NCBI RefSeq assembly: GCF_000292525.1
Contig: NZ_AEYF01000044.1
Span: forward strand, 620,001-684,000
Direction of reading: 5' to 3'
Origin: Rhizobium sp. CCGE 510
Lineage (GTDB): Bacteria > Pseudomonadota > Alphaproteobacteria > Rhizobiales > Rhizobiaceae
Length of the DNA: 64,000 nucleotides
How positions within the stretch are numbered: the stretch's first letter is position 1; each line of letters begins with the position of its first letter. The notes below the pieces were generated by a model. That model worked only from the letters and a program-made list of their open reading frames with translations. It ran no database searches and was not told the origin of the DNA. Position numbers and translations under genes: made by a program. Of the stretch, positions 36,064 through 44,868 are shown piece by piece.

Positions 36064-37341
36064 CTACTTGCGCTTCAGGAGGCCCAGCAGTCCGCCCTTC
36101 TTCGCCTTCTTGATCGCGACACGGCCGGTGACGATGTGCGATATCTGCGAAAAGGTTTCCGCCGTCGGCGACTTCGGGTCGACTTCCGAAATCATCCGGC
36201 CGCTATTGGCGGCATTGCCGAAAAGATGGATGTCGAAGGGGATGATGGCGATCGGATCGATCTCCAGCGGCTCACAGAAATCCGACGGTGAAATCTCCGG
36301 ACGTTTCGGCATGCCGACCTGATTGAGGATGAGATGCGGCGGCTTGTCGTTCGGCCGCATCTTGCGCAGCGCATCCAGCATGTTCTTGGCGTTGCGCAGA
36401 TTGGCGAGATCGGGAACCGCCGTGATGACCACCTCGTCGACGCTCGACAGAAGCGAACGCGTCCATTCCGACCATGCATGCGGAACGTCGAGCACGGTGA
36501 CGGGGGCGCTGCGCTGCAGGACATCGAGCACCGGCTGGAACGCCTGGCCGTCGAAATCATAGGCGCGGTCGAGCAGCGAGGGTGCCGCAAGCAAGGAAAG
36601 ATGCTCGGAGCATTTCGTCAGCAGGCGGTCGAGAAAGACCTCGTCGAGACGATCGGGCGCGAAGACCGCTTCGGCGATGCCGAGCGCCGGATCCTGATCG
36701 AAGTCGATGTTCGCCGTGCCATAGGGCAGGTCGAGATCGGCGAGGATCGTCTCGGATGAGAAGAGGTTGGAAATGCCGAAGGCGCAATTATGCGCGATGG
36801 TCGAGGCGCCGGTACCGCCCTTCGAGCCGATGAAGGCGATGCTGCGGCCGAGCGGCTCGGCTTCCGGATCGACGAAGATCGCGGCCATCGCCGCCAGGAT
36901 ATCGGGCATGTCAACGGGCTGGACCATATATTCGGAGATGCCGTTGCGGATCAGGTCGCGATAAAGCCCGATATCGTTGTAGTGGCCGATGATGACCACC
37001 TTGGTCGTCGGATCGCAGACGGCGGCGAGCGGCGCGAGTTCGGCGAGCAGGTTTCCGGCATTCGCCTTGGTCTCGAGGATGATGAGGTTCGGCGTCGGGG
37101 TGCCGGAGAACATATTGGCAGCAGCGGCGATGCCGCCGCTGGTGATGCGCATGCTGACCTTGGCCACGCGCCGATCATTGGCGCAGCGTTCCATGACCTG
37201 CTGCAGAGCCTCGCTCTCACAGAAGGCATGCACGGAGATGCGTGGCAGCGGCCGCATGTTTTCCAGATCCGCCATGCGCACCGCCTCCTCGGCGTGGCGA
37301 AGCTCGTTTTGATTCTTGATTTCGTACTCTATCGCGCTCAT
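36064..37341 (-). CDS. cpaE: Pilus localisation ATPase-like protein CpaE/TadZ
   Basis: A 425-residue protein of the ParA/MinD superfamily that places the pilus machine, usually at a pole. The N-terminal receiver-like domain (ILETKANAGNLLAELAPLA ... VVIIGHYNDIGLYRDLI, with the phospho-acceptor site changed) is followed by the deviant Walker A GSKGGTGAST. Next come the switch region (LADLDLPYGTANIDFD) and a basic C-terminus (KKAKKGGLLGLLKRK). Confidence 0.95.
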   Translation of the reverse strand: MSAIEYEIKNQNELRHAEEAVRMADLENMRPLPRISVHAFCESEALQQVMERCANDRRVAKVSMRITSGGIAAAANMFSGTPTPNLIILETKANAGNLLAELAPLAAVCDPTTKVVIIGHYNDIGLYRDLIRNGISEYMVQPVDMPDILAAMAAIFVDPEAEPLGRSIAFIGSKGGTGASTIAHNCAFGISNLFSSETILADLDLPYGTANIDFDQDPALGIAEAVFAPDRLDEVFLDRLLTKCSEHLSLLAAPSLLDRAYDFDGQAFQPVLDVLQRSAPVTVLDVPHAWSEWTRSLLSSVDEVVITAVPDLANLRNAKNMLDALRKMRPNDKPPHLILNQVGMPKRPEISPSDFCEPLEIDPIAIIPFDIHLFGNAANSGRMISEVDPKSPTAETFSQISHIVTGRVAIKKAKKGGLLGLLKRK

Positions 37342-37355
37342 CGTGCCGTTCCGCC

Positions 37356-38066
37356 TCAGAAGCTGCTGTCGCTGCCGGCGACTTCTTCAATCGTCGATGT
37401 CGTCGTCCGATATTCCTGGATCGCATTGTTGCGGCGCTGCGCGTCGATCGGGGTCATGCCGCGGGGCGCCACCAGATCCTCAGGATTGGCGATCTGGGCG
37501 GCGAGGTTGTTCTGCGAGGCGCAGCCGAAATTATAGTAGTTCTGGTTGGTCAAATCGTTCGAGATGTCCTTCGGCCACTGGCCGCATTGCGTGGTGATCG
37601 CGGTTGTGCCGGTAAAACTCAATCGGATCGGCGCCGCATCGCCAGGGCCGACCGCGGCGTAGGAGGTGTTGACGATTTTCGAGCTTGCGATCCCCCTCCT
37701 CGCCAGCTCGCCACGGACCTGATTGCGCAGCTGATAGGCTGCCGCCGAATTGGGCGAACCTTGCGGCGACAGCACGTAGACCGGGCCTGAGGCGCGCGCG
37801 ATGTAGTTTGCGGCAAAACCGCGAATGAGGTCGCGCTGGGCGTTGGTCAGGCGGCGATCGGTGGAGGCGACGGGAATGTCCACCGTCTGCTCCGCTTCGG
37901 TCACGATGATCGGATGACGAGCGCGATAGTCGTCGGGAATACCGCCGGTCGTCAGCTGGTCATGTGGGCCGGCGCATCCGGAAAGGGCGGCCAGCGACAT
38001 GGCAACCGTGGCAAAAAGCGCCTTCGAGATTCCGAGGCGGTGTGTCGTCGAATTGATATGGGCCAT
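37356..38066 (-). CDS. cpaD: Pilus assembly lipoprotein CpaD
   Basis: The 236-residue lipoprotein has a signal ending in the lipobox LAALSGC and the CpaD/TadE-like core: RHPIIVTEAEQTVDIPV, LSPQGSPNSAAA, QCGQWPKDISNDLTNQNYYNFGCAS. It helps the CpaC secretin at the outer membrane. ATG 38066 is chosen because AGG stands upstream; longer frames up to 38114 would overlap cpaC. Confidence 0.93.
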   Translation of the reverse strand: MAHINSTTHRLGISKALFATVAMSLAALSGCAGPHDQLTTGGIPDDYRARHPIIVTEAEQTVDIPVASTDRRLTNAQRDLIRGFAANYIARASGPVYVLSPQGSPNSAAAYQLRNQVRGELARRGIASSKIVNTSYAAVGPGDAAPIRLSFTGTTAITTQCGQWPKDISNDLTNQNYYNFGCASQNNLAAQIANPEDLVAPRGMTPIDAQRRNNAIQEYRTTTSTIEEVAGSDSSF

Positions 38067-38110
38067 CACCTGATCCCTGTTCTCTTCCATTGCTGCCGAC
38101 CGTGCGCCGC

Positions 38111-39610
38111 TCATTTGTAGATGAACCCAATTGAGCCGTGGAACTGCGCGTCGGCAACGGGCGCCTCGCGGCGGCCATAGACTTTGTTGACTCGGTTGAG
38201 GAAGAAGGTTGCACCGTCATTCTCAGGGCTGAAATTGTCGTCCGGCCGGTTGAGTTGATTGCGCGCCACCGGACGCACCAGATAAGGCGTTGCGATGATG
38301 ACGAGCTCGGTTTCCTGACGCTCGAAACCCTTTTGGCGGAAGAGGGTGCCGAGCAGCGGGATCTTCGAGACACCTGGCGTGCCGCCCATCGTCTGAGAAA
38401 CGTTGTCGCGGATCAGGCCGGCCAGCGCGATCGAGCCGCCCGAGGGCAGTTCCACCGAAGTCTCCGCCGAACGGCGCTGATACGTAGCGCTGCCGCTGCC
38501 AGCAACCGGTTCGGAGACATTGGTCTTGATCTGCAGGCTGATGCGTCCCGATGACAGCACGACCGGCTTGAAAGCGAGGTTGATACCGTAGTTGAAGGGT
38601 ACAACGGTGACGTTGCCGTTGCTGTCGGTCGTCGAGTAAAGCTGTTGGCCGCCGGAATTGAAGGTTGCGGCCTGGCCCGATATTGCCGTCAGCGTCGGCT
38701 CGGCCAGCGTCTTGACCACCTTGGCCTGCTCCAGCGCGTTGAGGTAGGTCGAAATGTCGTATTTTCCGATCGTGCTCTTGAACAGCGCCGCCAGCCCGCC
38801 GCCAACCACCGATGTCGCGCTGTCGGCGCTGGGGCTGCCAAGCTGGGCGACCGTCATGCCGGAGGAATTGGAAACCAGATTGTCGAAGCCGAGCTGCTTC
38901 AGCACCTCGCGGCGGACCTCGGCGATCGTTACCTTGAGGGTGACCTGGTCCTCGCCCTCGATCTGCAGCAGGTTGACGACCTGCGAGCTCTGACGGGCTT
39001 CGGCAAAGAGCGCCACCGAGCTGTCGCCGCCGGTGCCCGATGCCGTCTCGCTTCTGGTCGTCGCTTCGCCGCCCTTGAGGAAGACCTGCGCCAGATCGGC
39101 CGCCTGTGTGGCATCCTGCGGGGTGCGCACGGTGCCGGTCAGCACGATGTTGTCGGAGACGATTTCGACGTTGATGTTGGAGTCTGGAATGAAGCGGCGG
39201 AGATTGACTTCGAGGCCGGAAACATCGCGCTCGATCTCGATGTCGAGATTGACGATTTCCTGCCCACCGGCGCCGAAGACGAAGATATTCGTCTGGCCGA
39301 CCTTTTTGCCGAACAGGTAGATGCGCCGCGAGGTGCGGGTCACAGCATCGGCCATGGTCGGATCGGACACGAGAATATCATGCGCATCCTCGGGCAGATC
39401 GACGACGACGGCCTTGTTCAACCCGAGTTTCAGCCGGCGATGGGCATCGGGGCCGGTCTGCGAGATGCGGACCATGCTTTCGGAATCGGCGCGTGCCTCG
39501 CCGGATACAAGAAGCAGCGCGAAAGAGGCCGGCACGATAGCGGAGACGGCGACTGCCAGAGAGAGGCAGCCTGTCAGGAGAAGTCCGGCGCGCCGCGAAG
39601 AATTGCCCAT
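38111..39610 (-). CDS. cpaC: Outer-membrane secretin CpaC/RcpA of the Tad pilus
   Basis: A 499-residue secretin. The signal peptide ends near GEARA. The N-terminal pilus-formation domain (LNKAVVVDLPEDAHDILVS, then YLFGKKVGQTNIFVFG) precedes a BON/N1-like region (NINVEIVSDNIVLTGTV). The secretin core holds VKTLAEPTLTAISGQAATF and the C-gate region ETELVIIATPYLVRPV. The ATG at 39610 follows AAAGGACG. A second, free-standing copy of its N-terminal domain type is encoded at 41751. Confidence 0.96.
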   Translation of the reverse strand: MGNSSRRAGLLLTGCLSLAVAVSAIVPASFALLLVSGEARADSESMVRISQTGPDAHRRLKLGLNKAVVVDLPEDAHDILVSDPTMADAVTRTSRRIYLFGKKVGQTNIFVFGAGGQEIVNLDIEIERDVSGLEVNLRRFIPDSNINVEIVSDNIVLTGTVRTPQDATQAADLAQVFLKGGEATTRSETASGTGGDSSVALFAEARQSSQVVNLLQIEGEDQVTLKVTIAEVRREVLKQLGFDNLVSNSSGMTVAQLGSPSADSATSVVGGGLAALFKSTIGKYDISTYLNALEQAKVVKTLAEPTLTAISGQAATFNSGGQQLYSTTDSNGNVTVVPFNYGINLAFKPVVLSSGRISLQIKTNVSEPVAGSGSATYQRRSAETSVELPSGGSIALAGLIRDNVSQTMGGTPGVSKIPLLGTLFRQKGFERQETELVIIATPYLVRPVARNQLNRPDDNFSPENDGATFFLNRVNKVYGRREAPVADAQFHGSIGFIYK

Positions 39611-39622
39611 TTGCACGTCCTT

Positions 39623-40438
39623 TTACTCCGCCTTCGGCGCTGCGCTGGCATCGGTGACGATGGCGCCCGATTTGATGACCTGGATGATCGAACTGCCGTT
39701 GTCGCCACTCAGCAGATAGTCGGCGGCACTGGTATCCTGCTCCTGCGCATCGGCGACGGAACGCAGTGCGAGCGACAGCCGGTCCGCCATCTGCTGGGCG
39801 ACGGCCAAAACCTTCGTTTGATCGGGCGTCAGCTCGAGCGTCGCGGTGGTGCCGACCACGGCCTTCGAGCCGTCGTCCTTTTCTTGAATCTGCTGGTCGA
39901 TGGCCAGAACGCGGACATTGCTCAGTACGGTCTCGGTGATGAGCTTATTGGCCTCAGTGCCCTTGCGGACCATAATGACGTCGACGCGGTCGTTCGGCAG
40001 GATGAAGCCGCCGGCACCTGTTGCCACCGATATCTCGGTGGCGACGGCGCGTTTGCCGGCCGGCAACAGCGAGGAAAGGATGCGGCTGCTGGAATCGGCG
40101 ACCTTTTCCGGCCGGATCGGTTCGCCTTCGAAGATCGGCAGCCGCACGACGGCACCCTGCAGATCCTTGATCGCATCCGGCTTGTCGGCTTCAGTCATCA
40201 GGCCCGGGACAACGGCGCCCTGCGGCCAGGCCATCCAATGAACCGACTGGTCGCCCAGCCTCTCGCCGACCGCCAGATTGGCGCTCGAGACCAGGACGTT
40301 GACGGTCGGTTCCTTCTCGATGACCGACTGGACCTGGGTAACGACACTGCCACTGCCTGCCATGCGCATCGCCAGGAGGCCGGCGAGGCCGGCTGCCACC
40401 ACGGCGACAGCAAGAATTATAAGGCGGGCCGGTTTCAT
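39623..40438 (-). CDS. cpaB: Pilus assembly protein CpaB/RcpC (SAF domain)
   Basis: The 271-residue protein has one N-terminal membrane segment (LIILAVAVVAAGLAGLLAM). A SAF domain (VLVSSANLAVGERLGDQSVHWMAWP in two parts) and a second beta domain (GGFILPNDRVDVIMVRKG) follow in the periplasm. It stabilises the secretin channel. A perfect TTAA-N7-TTAA box about 90-100 bp upstream suggests a promoter of its own. Confidence 0.95.
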   Translation of the reverse strand: MKPARLIILAVAVVAAGLAGLLAMRMAGSGSVVTQVQSVIEKEPTVNVLVSSANLAVGERLGDQSVHWMAWPQGAVVPGLMTEADKPDAIKDLQGAVVRLPIFEGEPIRPEKVADSSSRILSSLLPAGKRAVATEISVATGAGGFILPNDRVDVIMVRKGTEANKLITETVLSNVRVLAIDQQIQEKDDGSKAVVGTTATLELTPDQTKVLAVAQQMADRLSLALRSVADAQEQDTSAADYLLSGDNGSSIIQVIKSGAIVTDASAAPKAE

Positions 40439-40526
40439 CGATCATTCCTCAGGGCACGATAGGTTCGCCCTGCAGAATGCTCAGCAATTGGTATAATTAT
40501 GGTTAATGGAACGCTTACATTTTAAG

Positions 40527-40541
40527 TTAACGGGCATTTAA
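40527..40541. promoter_or_regulatory. Perfect CtrA-type box TTAA-N7-TTAA
   Basis: TTAA-CGGGCAT-TTAA lies between cpaA and cpaB, 89 bp upstream of the cpaB start codon, with another TTAA directly in front at 40522. The CtrA cell-cycle regulator of alphaproteobacteria binds TTAA-N7-TTAA and controls pilus genes in Caulobacter. Function here is inferred from sequence and context. Confidence 0.6.
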
Positions 40542-40548
40542 GATGCCG

Positions 40549-41061
40549 TTATTTCAAGCCTTCCAGCGCGGCGAGGAAGACCGGCGAGGACGGGAAGGCC
40601 ATGAAGCCACCGATCGCGATGGCGATGCCGTAGGGGATCTTCTTGGCCAGCAGGACCGAATTCGGCACCGGCAGGCCGATGGCTAGGATGGTGTTCGCTT
40701 GCGCTCTCACCAGCAGGATTAGCAAGGTTATCAGACCGCCGATCATGGCGACGTCAACCATCAGGAAGGCAAGAGATTGGTTGAGACCGAACCAGAGCGC
40801 GGTGGCGCTCAGCAGCTTGGCGTCTCCGCCGCCCATCACATTGAAGGCGAAAAGCGCGAAGCAGGCACTGAAGACGATTGCCGCACCGGCAAGATGCATG
40901 CCGATCATCTCCCAGCCCAGGCCGGAGAGCGGCGCGAGGATGCAGAAAGAGGCAATAAGGATCAGAGAAACGCGGTTCGGGATCGTCATGGTGAACAGAT
41001 CGGAAAAGGCCGCCATGGAGAGGCAGAGTGGCAATATCACAAACACTGCAGTGGCGATCAT
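40549..41061 (-). CDS. cpaA: Flp prepilin peptidase CpaA/TadV
   Basis: The 170-residue type IV prepilin peptidase has six hydrophobic segments. The two catalytic aspartates are in AAFSDLFTMTIPN and in the GGGDAKL motif. It lacks the N-methylating domain, as is normal for TadV. It cleaves the Flp pilin and TadE-like pseudopilins encoded next to it. It lies 123 bp downstream of the pilin gene. Confidence 0.95.
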   Translation of the reverse strand: MIATAVFVILPLCLSMAAFSDLFTMTIPNRVSLILIASFCILAPLSGLGWEMIGMHLAGAAIVFSACFALFAFNVMGGGDAKLLSATALWFGLNQSLAFLMVDVAMIGGLITLLILLVRAQANTILAIGLPVPNSVLLAKKIPYGIAIAIGGFMAFPSSPVFLAALEGLK

Positions 41062-41184
41062 GCATATACCCCGTCATAACGAGATGCGAAAAGGCTCACG
41101 GCCGTTCAGCCTGTGAGCCCGCTCGATAGATCAGTCGGAGCCGATCCGGCCGTATAATATGGGCGCCAAGTGGCTGCCCCTATT

Positions 41185-41370
41185 TTAGTTCGACGCCGTG
41201 ACGCCGGTGTTCATCTTGGTGCTCAGATTGTTGAACGTGGTGCTGATGCTGTTGCCGAGCGCCGTTGCGCCGGTGATCAGCGCTACGGAAATGAGGGCAG
41301 CGATCAGGCCGTATTCAATTGCGGTCGCGCCGGATTCGTCCTTCAGAAAACGGCTAAAAAGCTTGGTCAT
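41185..41370 (-). CDS. Flp-type major pilin
   Basis: A 61-residue Flp/Fap pilin. A short basic leader (MTKLFSRFLKDESG) is cut after the Gly by CpaA. The mature N-terminus ATAIEYGLIAALISVALI has the Glu and Tyr of the Flp motif and forms the hydrophobic packing helix. AGGAGTTACC precedes the ATG at 41370. It is the first gene of the minus-strand tad operon, with a 380-bp regulatory gap upstream. Confidence 0.95.
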   Translation of the reverse strand: MTKLFSRFLKDESGATAIEYGLIAALISVALITGATALGNSISTTFNNLSTKMNTGVTASN

Positions 41371-41750
41371 GGTAACTCCTAACTCCAGTTGATGTTCAGC
41401 ACGTCCGCCAACTGTTTGCCGTTGATCGGATGACTGCAACGTAGCGAATGGGCGTTTCCATCGGCTTAAAGAAAAGAGTTAACGAGGAGTCAACGAGACA
41501 CCAGCCCCTTGCAGGGTAAGTATTTTCTTATGCGACTACTTCAATATTTAACAATCTTCCCGGAATAACCGCTGGATTCATCCGATAATAGCACAGGTCT
41601 TACTTCCAACCCGAGCGTGTGCGGTCCTGAAGCCGTGCCAAATCGGATCATTTCGCCTCATCCCGGAACAGGCAGGCGAGCTTAAGGCTTCGTTCACCAT
41701 TTTTTTCCATTCTATGCGGATATTGCGCTGTGATCATGAAAGAGGACCAA
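41371..41750. other. Divergent regulatory region of the pilin and N-domain genes
   Basis: There is no gene here. The region is AT-rich and must contain the pilin promoter (minus) and the promoter of the 41751 gene (plus). Two one-mismatch CtrA-type sites are visible: TTAA-N7-TCAA at 41479-41493 and TTAA-N7-TTCA at 41682-41696. Confidence 0.5.
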
Positions 41751-42161
41751 ATGTCATCGAGCGGCAAAACAATTTTCTTTGCCGGCATGATCGCCGTTTT
41801 CGGTGTTTCGGGAATTTCCGCGGCCGCAGACGATGACATGCTGCGCGTCTATATGGATCACGCGCGCGTATTGAAGCTCGACCGCCCTGTCAGCAAGGTC
41901 ATCGTCGGCAATGCCAAGGTTGCCGATGCGACCGTCGCCGATGCCAAGACCATCGTTCTCACAGGGCGCAGCTTCGGCACCACCAATCTGGTGCTGCTCG
42001 ATGCCGATGGCAATGCGATCCTCGACGAGCGTATTCTGGTGTCGATCGATGAGGGCAATACGGTGCGCGTCTACCGGCAGACCGAACGCTCCGTGCTGTC
42101 CTGCACGCCGAACTGCGAGCAGCACGCACAGCAGGCGGCGACCGCCACCACCTCACCCTGA
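41751..42161 (+). CDS. Free-standing CpaC N-terminal-like (pilus formation) domain protein
   Basis: A 136-residue exported protein with a signal peptide (TIFFAGMIAVFGVSGISAAA). It is then made almost only of the domain that starts CpaC: LKLDRPVSKVIVGNAKVADATVAD and RSFGTTNLVLLD, parallel to the CpaC segments given for that gene. There is no secretin core. A C-terminal tail with two cysteines (SCTPNCEQ) follows. AGAGGA stands just before the ATG at 41751. It could cap or anchor the secretin; its function is not established to my knowledge. Confidence 0.85.
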   Translation: MSSSGKTIFFAGMIAVFGVSGISAAADDDMLRVYMDHARVLKLDRPVSKVIVGNAKVADATVADAKTIVLTGRSFGTTNLVLLDADGNAILDERILVSIDEGNTVRVYRQTERSVLSCTPNCEQHAQQAATATTSP

Positions 42162-42275
42162 TTGGTTTACCTCTCTTCTTCGGCCAATCGTTAAAATCGT
42201 CGCGTCAAACTGAAACGGAAAATCAACGAACGGACCCTAGTGTGGCGGGCAGAGAATGTCGCTCGGGTCCAGGCA

Positions 42276-42911
42276 ATGACGGTAATTGATCAGAAGACGG
42301 ATAAAGCGCGCGTCTCGGCGCTGTTCCGTTTTTCACGGTTTCGCGCGCTCTGCCGCTCGCGCGAGGGTTCCGCGGCGATCGAATTCGCCTTGCTCGCCAT
42401 TCCCTATTTCCTGGTGATTTTTGCAATCCTCGAAACCTTCGTCGCCTTTGCTGCCGAGGAACTCGTGTCGAATGCCGTCGATACGATGAGCCGCAAGATG
42501 CGAACCGGGCAGATCACTTATAATCTCGGCCGCACGACGGATATGAACCAGGCGCAATTCCGCCAGGCTTTCTGCGATGAGATTTCGATCCTGATCCGCT
42601 GCTCGACGAGCGAAGTGGCTACGCCGAGCAAGCTCTACCTGGATGTACAGACATTCAGCAGCTTCTCGGCCATTCCGACGACAATTCCCAAGCTTTCGAC
42701 CGACAGATATGCCGACCTCAACACGGCGGCCTTCAAATATGCGCCAGGCGGCGCAGGCACCATCAACATGGTCCGCGCCTACTATCGCTGGGAAATCACC
42801 GCGGATCTGGTCCGGCCCTATATCACGACGATACGTCCCTCCGACGGTTCGATGCCGAGGGAATATCTGATCGTCGCGACCGCGGCCTTGCAGAACGAGC
42901 AGTATCCATAA
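42276..42911 (+). CDS. TadE/TadG-like pseudopilin
   Basis: A 211-residue protein with a basic N-terminus, the TadE motif GSAAIEFALLAIPYFLVIF as a single membrane segment, and a periplasmic domain with two cysteines (AFCDEISILIRC). The gene may start at GTG 42240 or ATG 42276; neither has a strong ribosome-binding site. Its stop overlaps the next start by one base (TAATG), so the two pseudopilins are translationally coupled. Confidence 0.87.
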   Translation: MTVIDQKTDKARVSALFRFSRFRALCRSREGSAAIEFALLAIPYFLVIFAILETFVAFAAEELVSNAVDTMSRKMRTGQITYNLGRTTDMNQAQFRQAFCDEISILIRCSTSEVATPSKLYLDVQTFSSFSAIPTTIPKLSTDRYADLNTAAFKYAPGGAGTINMVRAYYRWEITADLVRPYITTIRPSDGSMPREYLIVATAALQNEQYP

Positions 42912-43492
42912 TGGCGTTGCGCAACCCGTTCAGCAGACTGGTATTGACGGCGCGGCGGCTGGCCCGAAACCGCAAGGGCGCCGGAGCGATCGAATTCGCG
43001 ATCCTCTTTCCCGTGCTCGTCATGCTCTATATCGGCGCTTTCGAGATCACGATCGGCCTCAGCGTCAGCAAGCGGTTGACACGCGCCGCAGGCACGGTGG
43101 CCGACCTCGTCACCCAGCAGCAATCCGTCACGAAGAGCACGCTTGCACAGATGCCGTCGGTCGCAACCGCGATCTTCGTGCCTTACAACAACACGTCGCT
43201 GACGCTGAAGATCACCGGAATTACCATCGACGCCAGCGCCAATGCAAAAGTGCTCTGGTCTTGGGCGCAGGACGGAACCGCGCCCTATGCCAAGAACACC
43301 GCCGTGAGCAATGTGCCGTCTGATATGAAGACCGCCAACAGCTTCCTTGTTCGCACCGAGCTCAGCATCCCCTATACGATGTTCCTGTTTGCGCCGAACT
43401 TCCTGCCGGACGGCATGCGCACGATCACCATCAGCCGCAGTTATTTCTACCGCCAGCGGCAAGGCGACTCGATCGCCTGCAGCGACTGCTGA
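42911..43492 (+). CDS. TadE/TadF-like pseudopilin
   Basis: The 193-residue partner has a basic leader (RRLARNRKG), then GAGAIEFAILFPVLVMLYIGA as cleavable pseudopilin helix, and a periplasmic domain ending in a CSDC pair of cysteines. With the preceding gene and the 41751 protein it forms a plus-strand accessory unit of the Tad machine. A GC-rich hairpin follows its stop. Confidence 0.88.
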   Translation: MALRNPFSRLVLTARRLARNRKGAGAIEFAILFPVLVMLYIGAFEITIGLSVSKRLTRAAGTVADLVTQQQSVTKSTLAQMPSVATAIFVPYNNTSLTLKITGITIDASANAKVLWSWAQDGTAPYAKNTAVSNVPSDMKTANSFLVRTELSIPYTMFLFAPNFLPDGMRTITISRSYFYRQRQGDSIACSDC

Positions 43493-43505
43493 CGCATCGT
43501 GATTT

Positions 43506-43525
43506 GCGCGTCTGATGAGACGCGC
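43506..43525 (+). terminator. Hairpin after the pseudopilin operon
   Basis: GCGCGTC-TGATGA-GACGCGC forms a 7-bp GC-rich stem 14 bp after the stop codon. No T-run follows. A similar GCGTCTGAAAAGACG hairpin is part of the repeat at 56452-56545, so this may be a repeat fragment rather than a dedicated terminator. Confidence 0.45.
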
Positions 43526-43647
43526 GGCGGCGCAGGAACGCCCCCTTCCCTCTTCTCGAATTTGCCAAGCCGGCCGCAGCATTATATGCCTGAGGCTCTG
43601 CCGCTCCGACGTCCCTGGGGCCGGCGATCGGCTCTCTCGGGTGTAAA

Positions 43648-44868
43648 ATGGCGCGTGCCTTTCTTTTCGTTCTGGATTCTTTCGGCGTTGGCGGAGCGCC
43701 GGATGCGGCGGCCTATGGCGACGAGGGCGCCGATACGCTCGGCCATATCGCCGAGTTCTGCGCAGCCGGAGCCGCAGACCGTGCCGGATTGCGCAGCGGG
43801 CCGCTTTGCCTGCCCAACCTGTCGGAACTCGGGCTGATGCAGATCGCCCGGTCGGCATCGGGCCGATTCCCAGCCGGCATGCCCGTTCCCGAGAAGGTCT
43901 ACGGCATTTATGGCGCCGCCACCGAAATCTCCCGCGGCAAGGATACGCCATCAGGTCATTGGGAGATCGCAGGAACACCTGTCAGTTTCGATTGGGGTTA
44001 TTTCCCGATGGAAGGCGAGGCCTTTCCTGCCGAATTCATCGAGGCATTGTGCAGGGAGGCCGATGTGCCCGGCATTCTTGGCAACTGCCATGCCTCTGGA
44101 ACGGAGATCATCGCCCGGCTCGGCGAGGACCATATCCGCACCGGCAAACCGATCTGCTACACCTCCTCGGATTCGGTCTTCCAGGTCGCAGCGCACGAAG
44201 GGCATTTCGGCCTCGATCGCCTGCTCACTTTCTGCCGTCTGGCCCGCGGGATGCTCGATCGCTATAGTATCGGCCGCGTCATCGCCCGGCCCTTCATCGG
44301 TCAGTCCCCCTCGACCTTCCAACGCACCGGAAACCGGCGCGACTTCTCCGTGCTGCCGCCGGAGCCGACGCTGCTCGACCGGCTGATCGAACACGGCCGG
44401 CATGTGCATGCAGTCGGAAAGATCGGCGACATCTTCGCGCATCAGGGCATTTCCAGGGTCATCAAGGCAAATGGCAACAATGCGCTGATGGATGCATCGC
44501 TCTCAACCATCGACGAGGCCGAGGACGGCGATCTCGTCTTCACCAATTTCGTCGATTTCGACATGATTTACGGCCATCGCCGCGATGTGCCGGGTTATGC
44601 GGCGGCGCTCGAAGCCTTCGATGCCCGCTTGGCCGAAGTCCACAAGAAGCTGAAGCCAGGCGATCTCGTCGTGCTCACCGCCGACCACGGCTGCGACCCG
44701 ACCTGGCGCGGCACGGACCATACGCGCGAGCGCGTGCCTGTCATCGCCTATGGGCCTGGCATCCGGTCGCGTTCGATCGGCGTGCGCCGCAGCTATGCCG
44801 ATATCGGTGAAAGCTTAGCGCGCCATCTCTCCATTCCGGCCGGAGCGCATGGAAGGAGCTTTCTGTGA
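43648..44868 (+). CDS. deoB: Phosphopentomutase
   Basis: The 406-residue metalloenzyme interconverts ribose-1-P / deoxyribose-1-P and the 5-phosphates. It belongs to the alkaline-phosphatase superfamily: metal-binding FLFVLDSFGVGGAPDA at the N-terminus, the phospho-acceptor Thr in GKDTPSGHWE, and late metal ligands in NFVDFDMIYGHRRD and LTADHGCDPTWRGTDHTRE. It heads the deoB-add-upp operon. Confidence 0.97.
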   Translation: MARAFLFVLDSFGVGGAPDAAAYGDEGADTLGHIAEFCAAGAADRAGLRSGPLCLPNLSELGLMQIARSASGRFPAGMPVPEKVYGIYGAATEISRGKDTPSGHWEIAGTPVSFDWGYFPMEGEAFPAEFIEALCREADVPGILGNCHASGTEIIARLGEDHIRTGKPICYTSSDSVFQVAAHEGHFGLDRLLTFCRLARGMLDRYSIGRVIARPFIGQSPSTFQRTGNRRDFSVLPPEPTLLDRLIEHGRHVHAVGKIGDIFAHQGISRVIKANGNNALMDASLSTIDEAEDGDLVFTNFVDFDMIYGHRRDVPGYAAALEAFDARLAEVHKKLKPGDLVVLTADHGCDPTWRGTDHTRERVPVIAYGPGIRSRSIGVRRSYADIGESLARHLSIPAGAHGRSFL

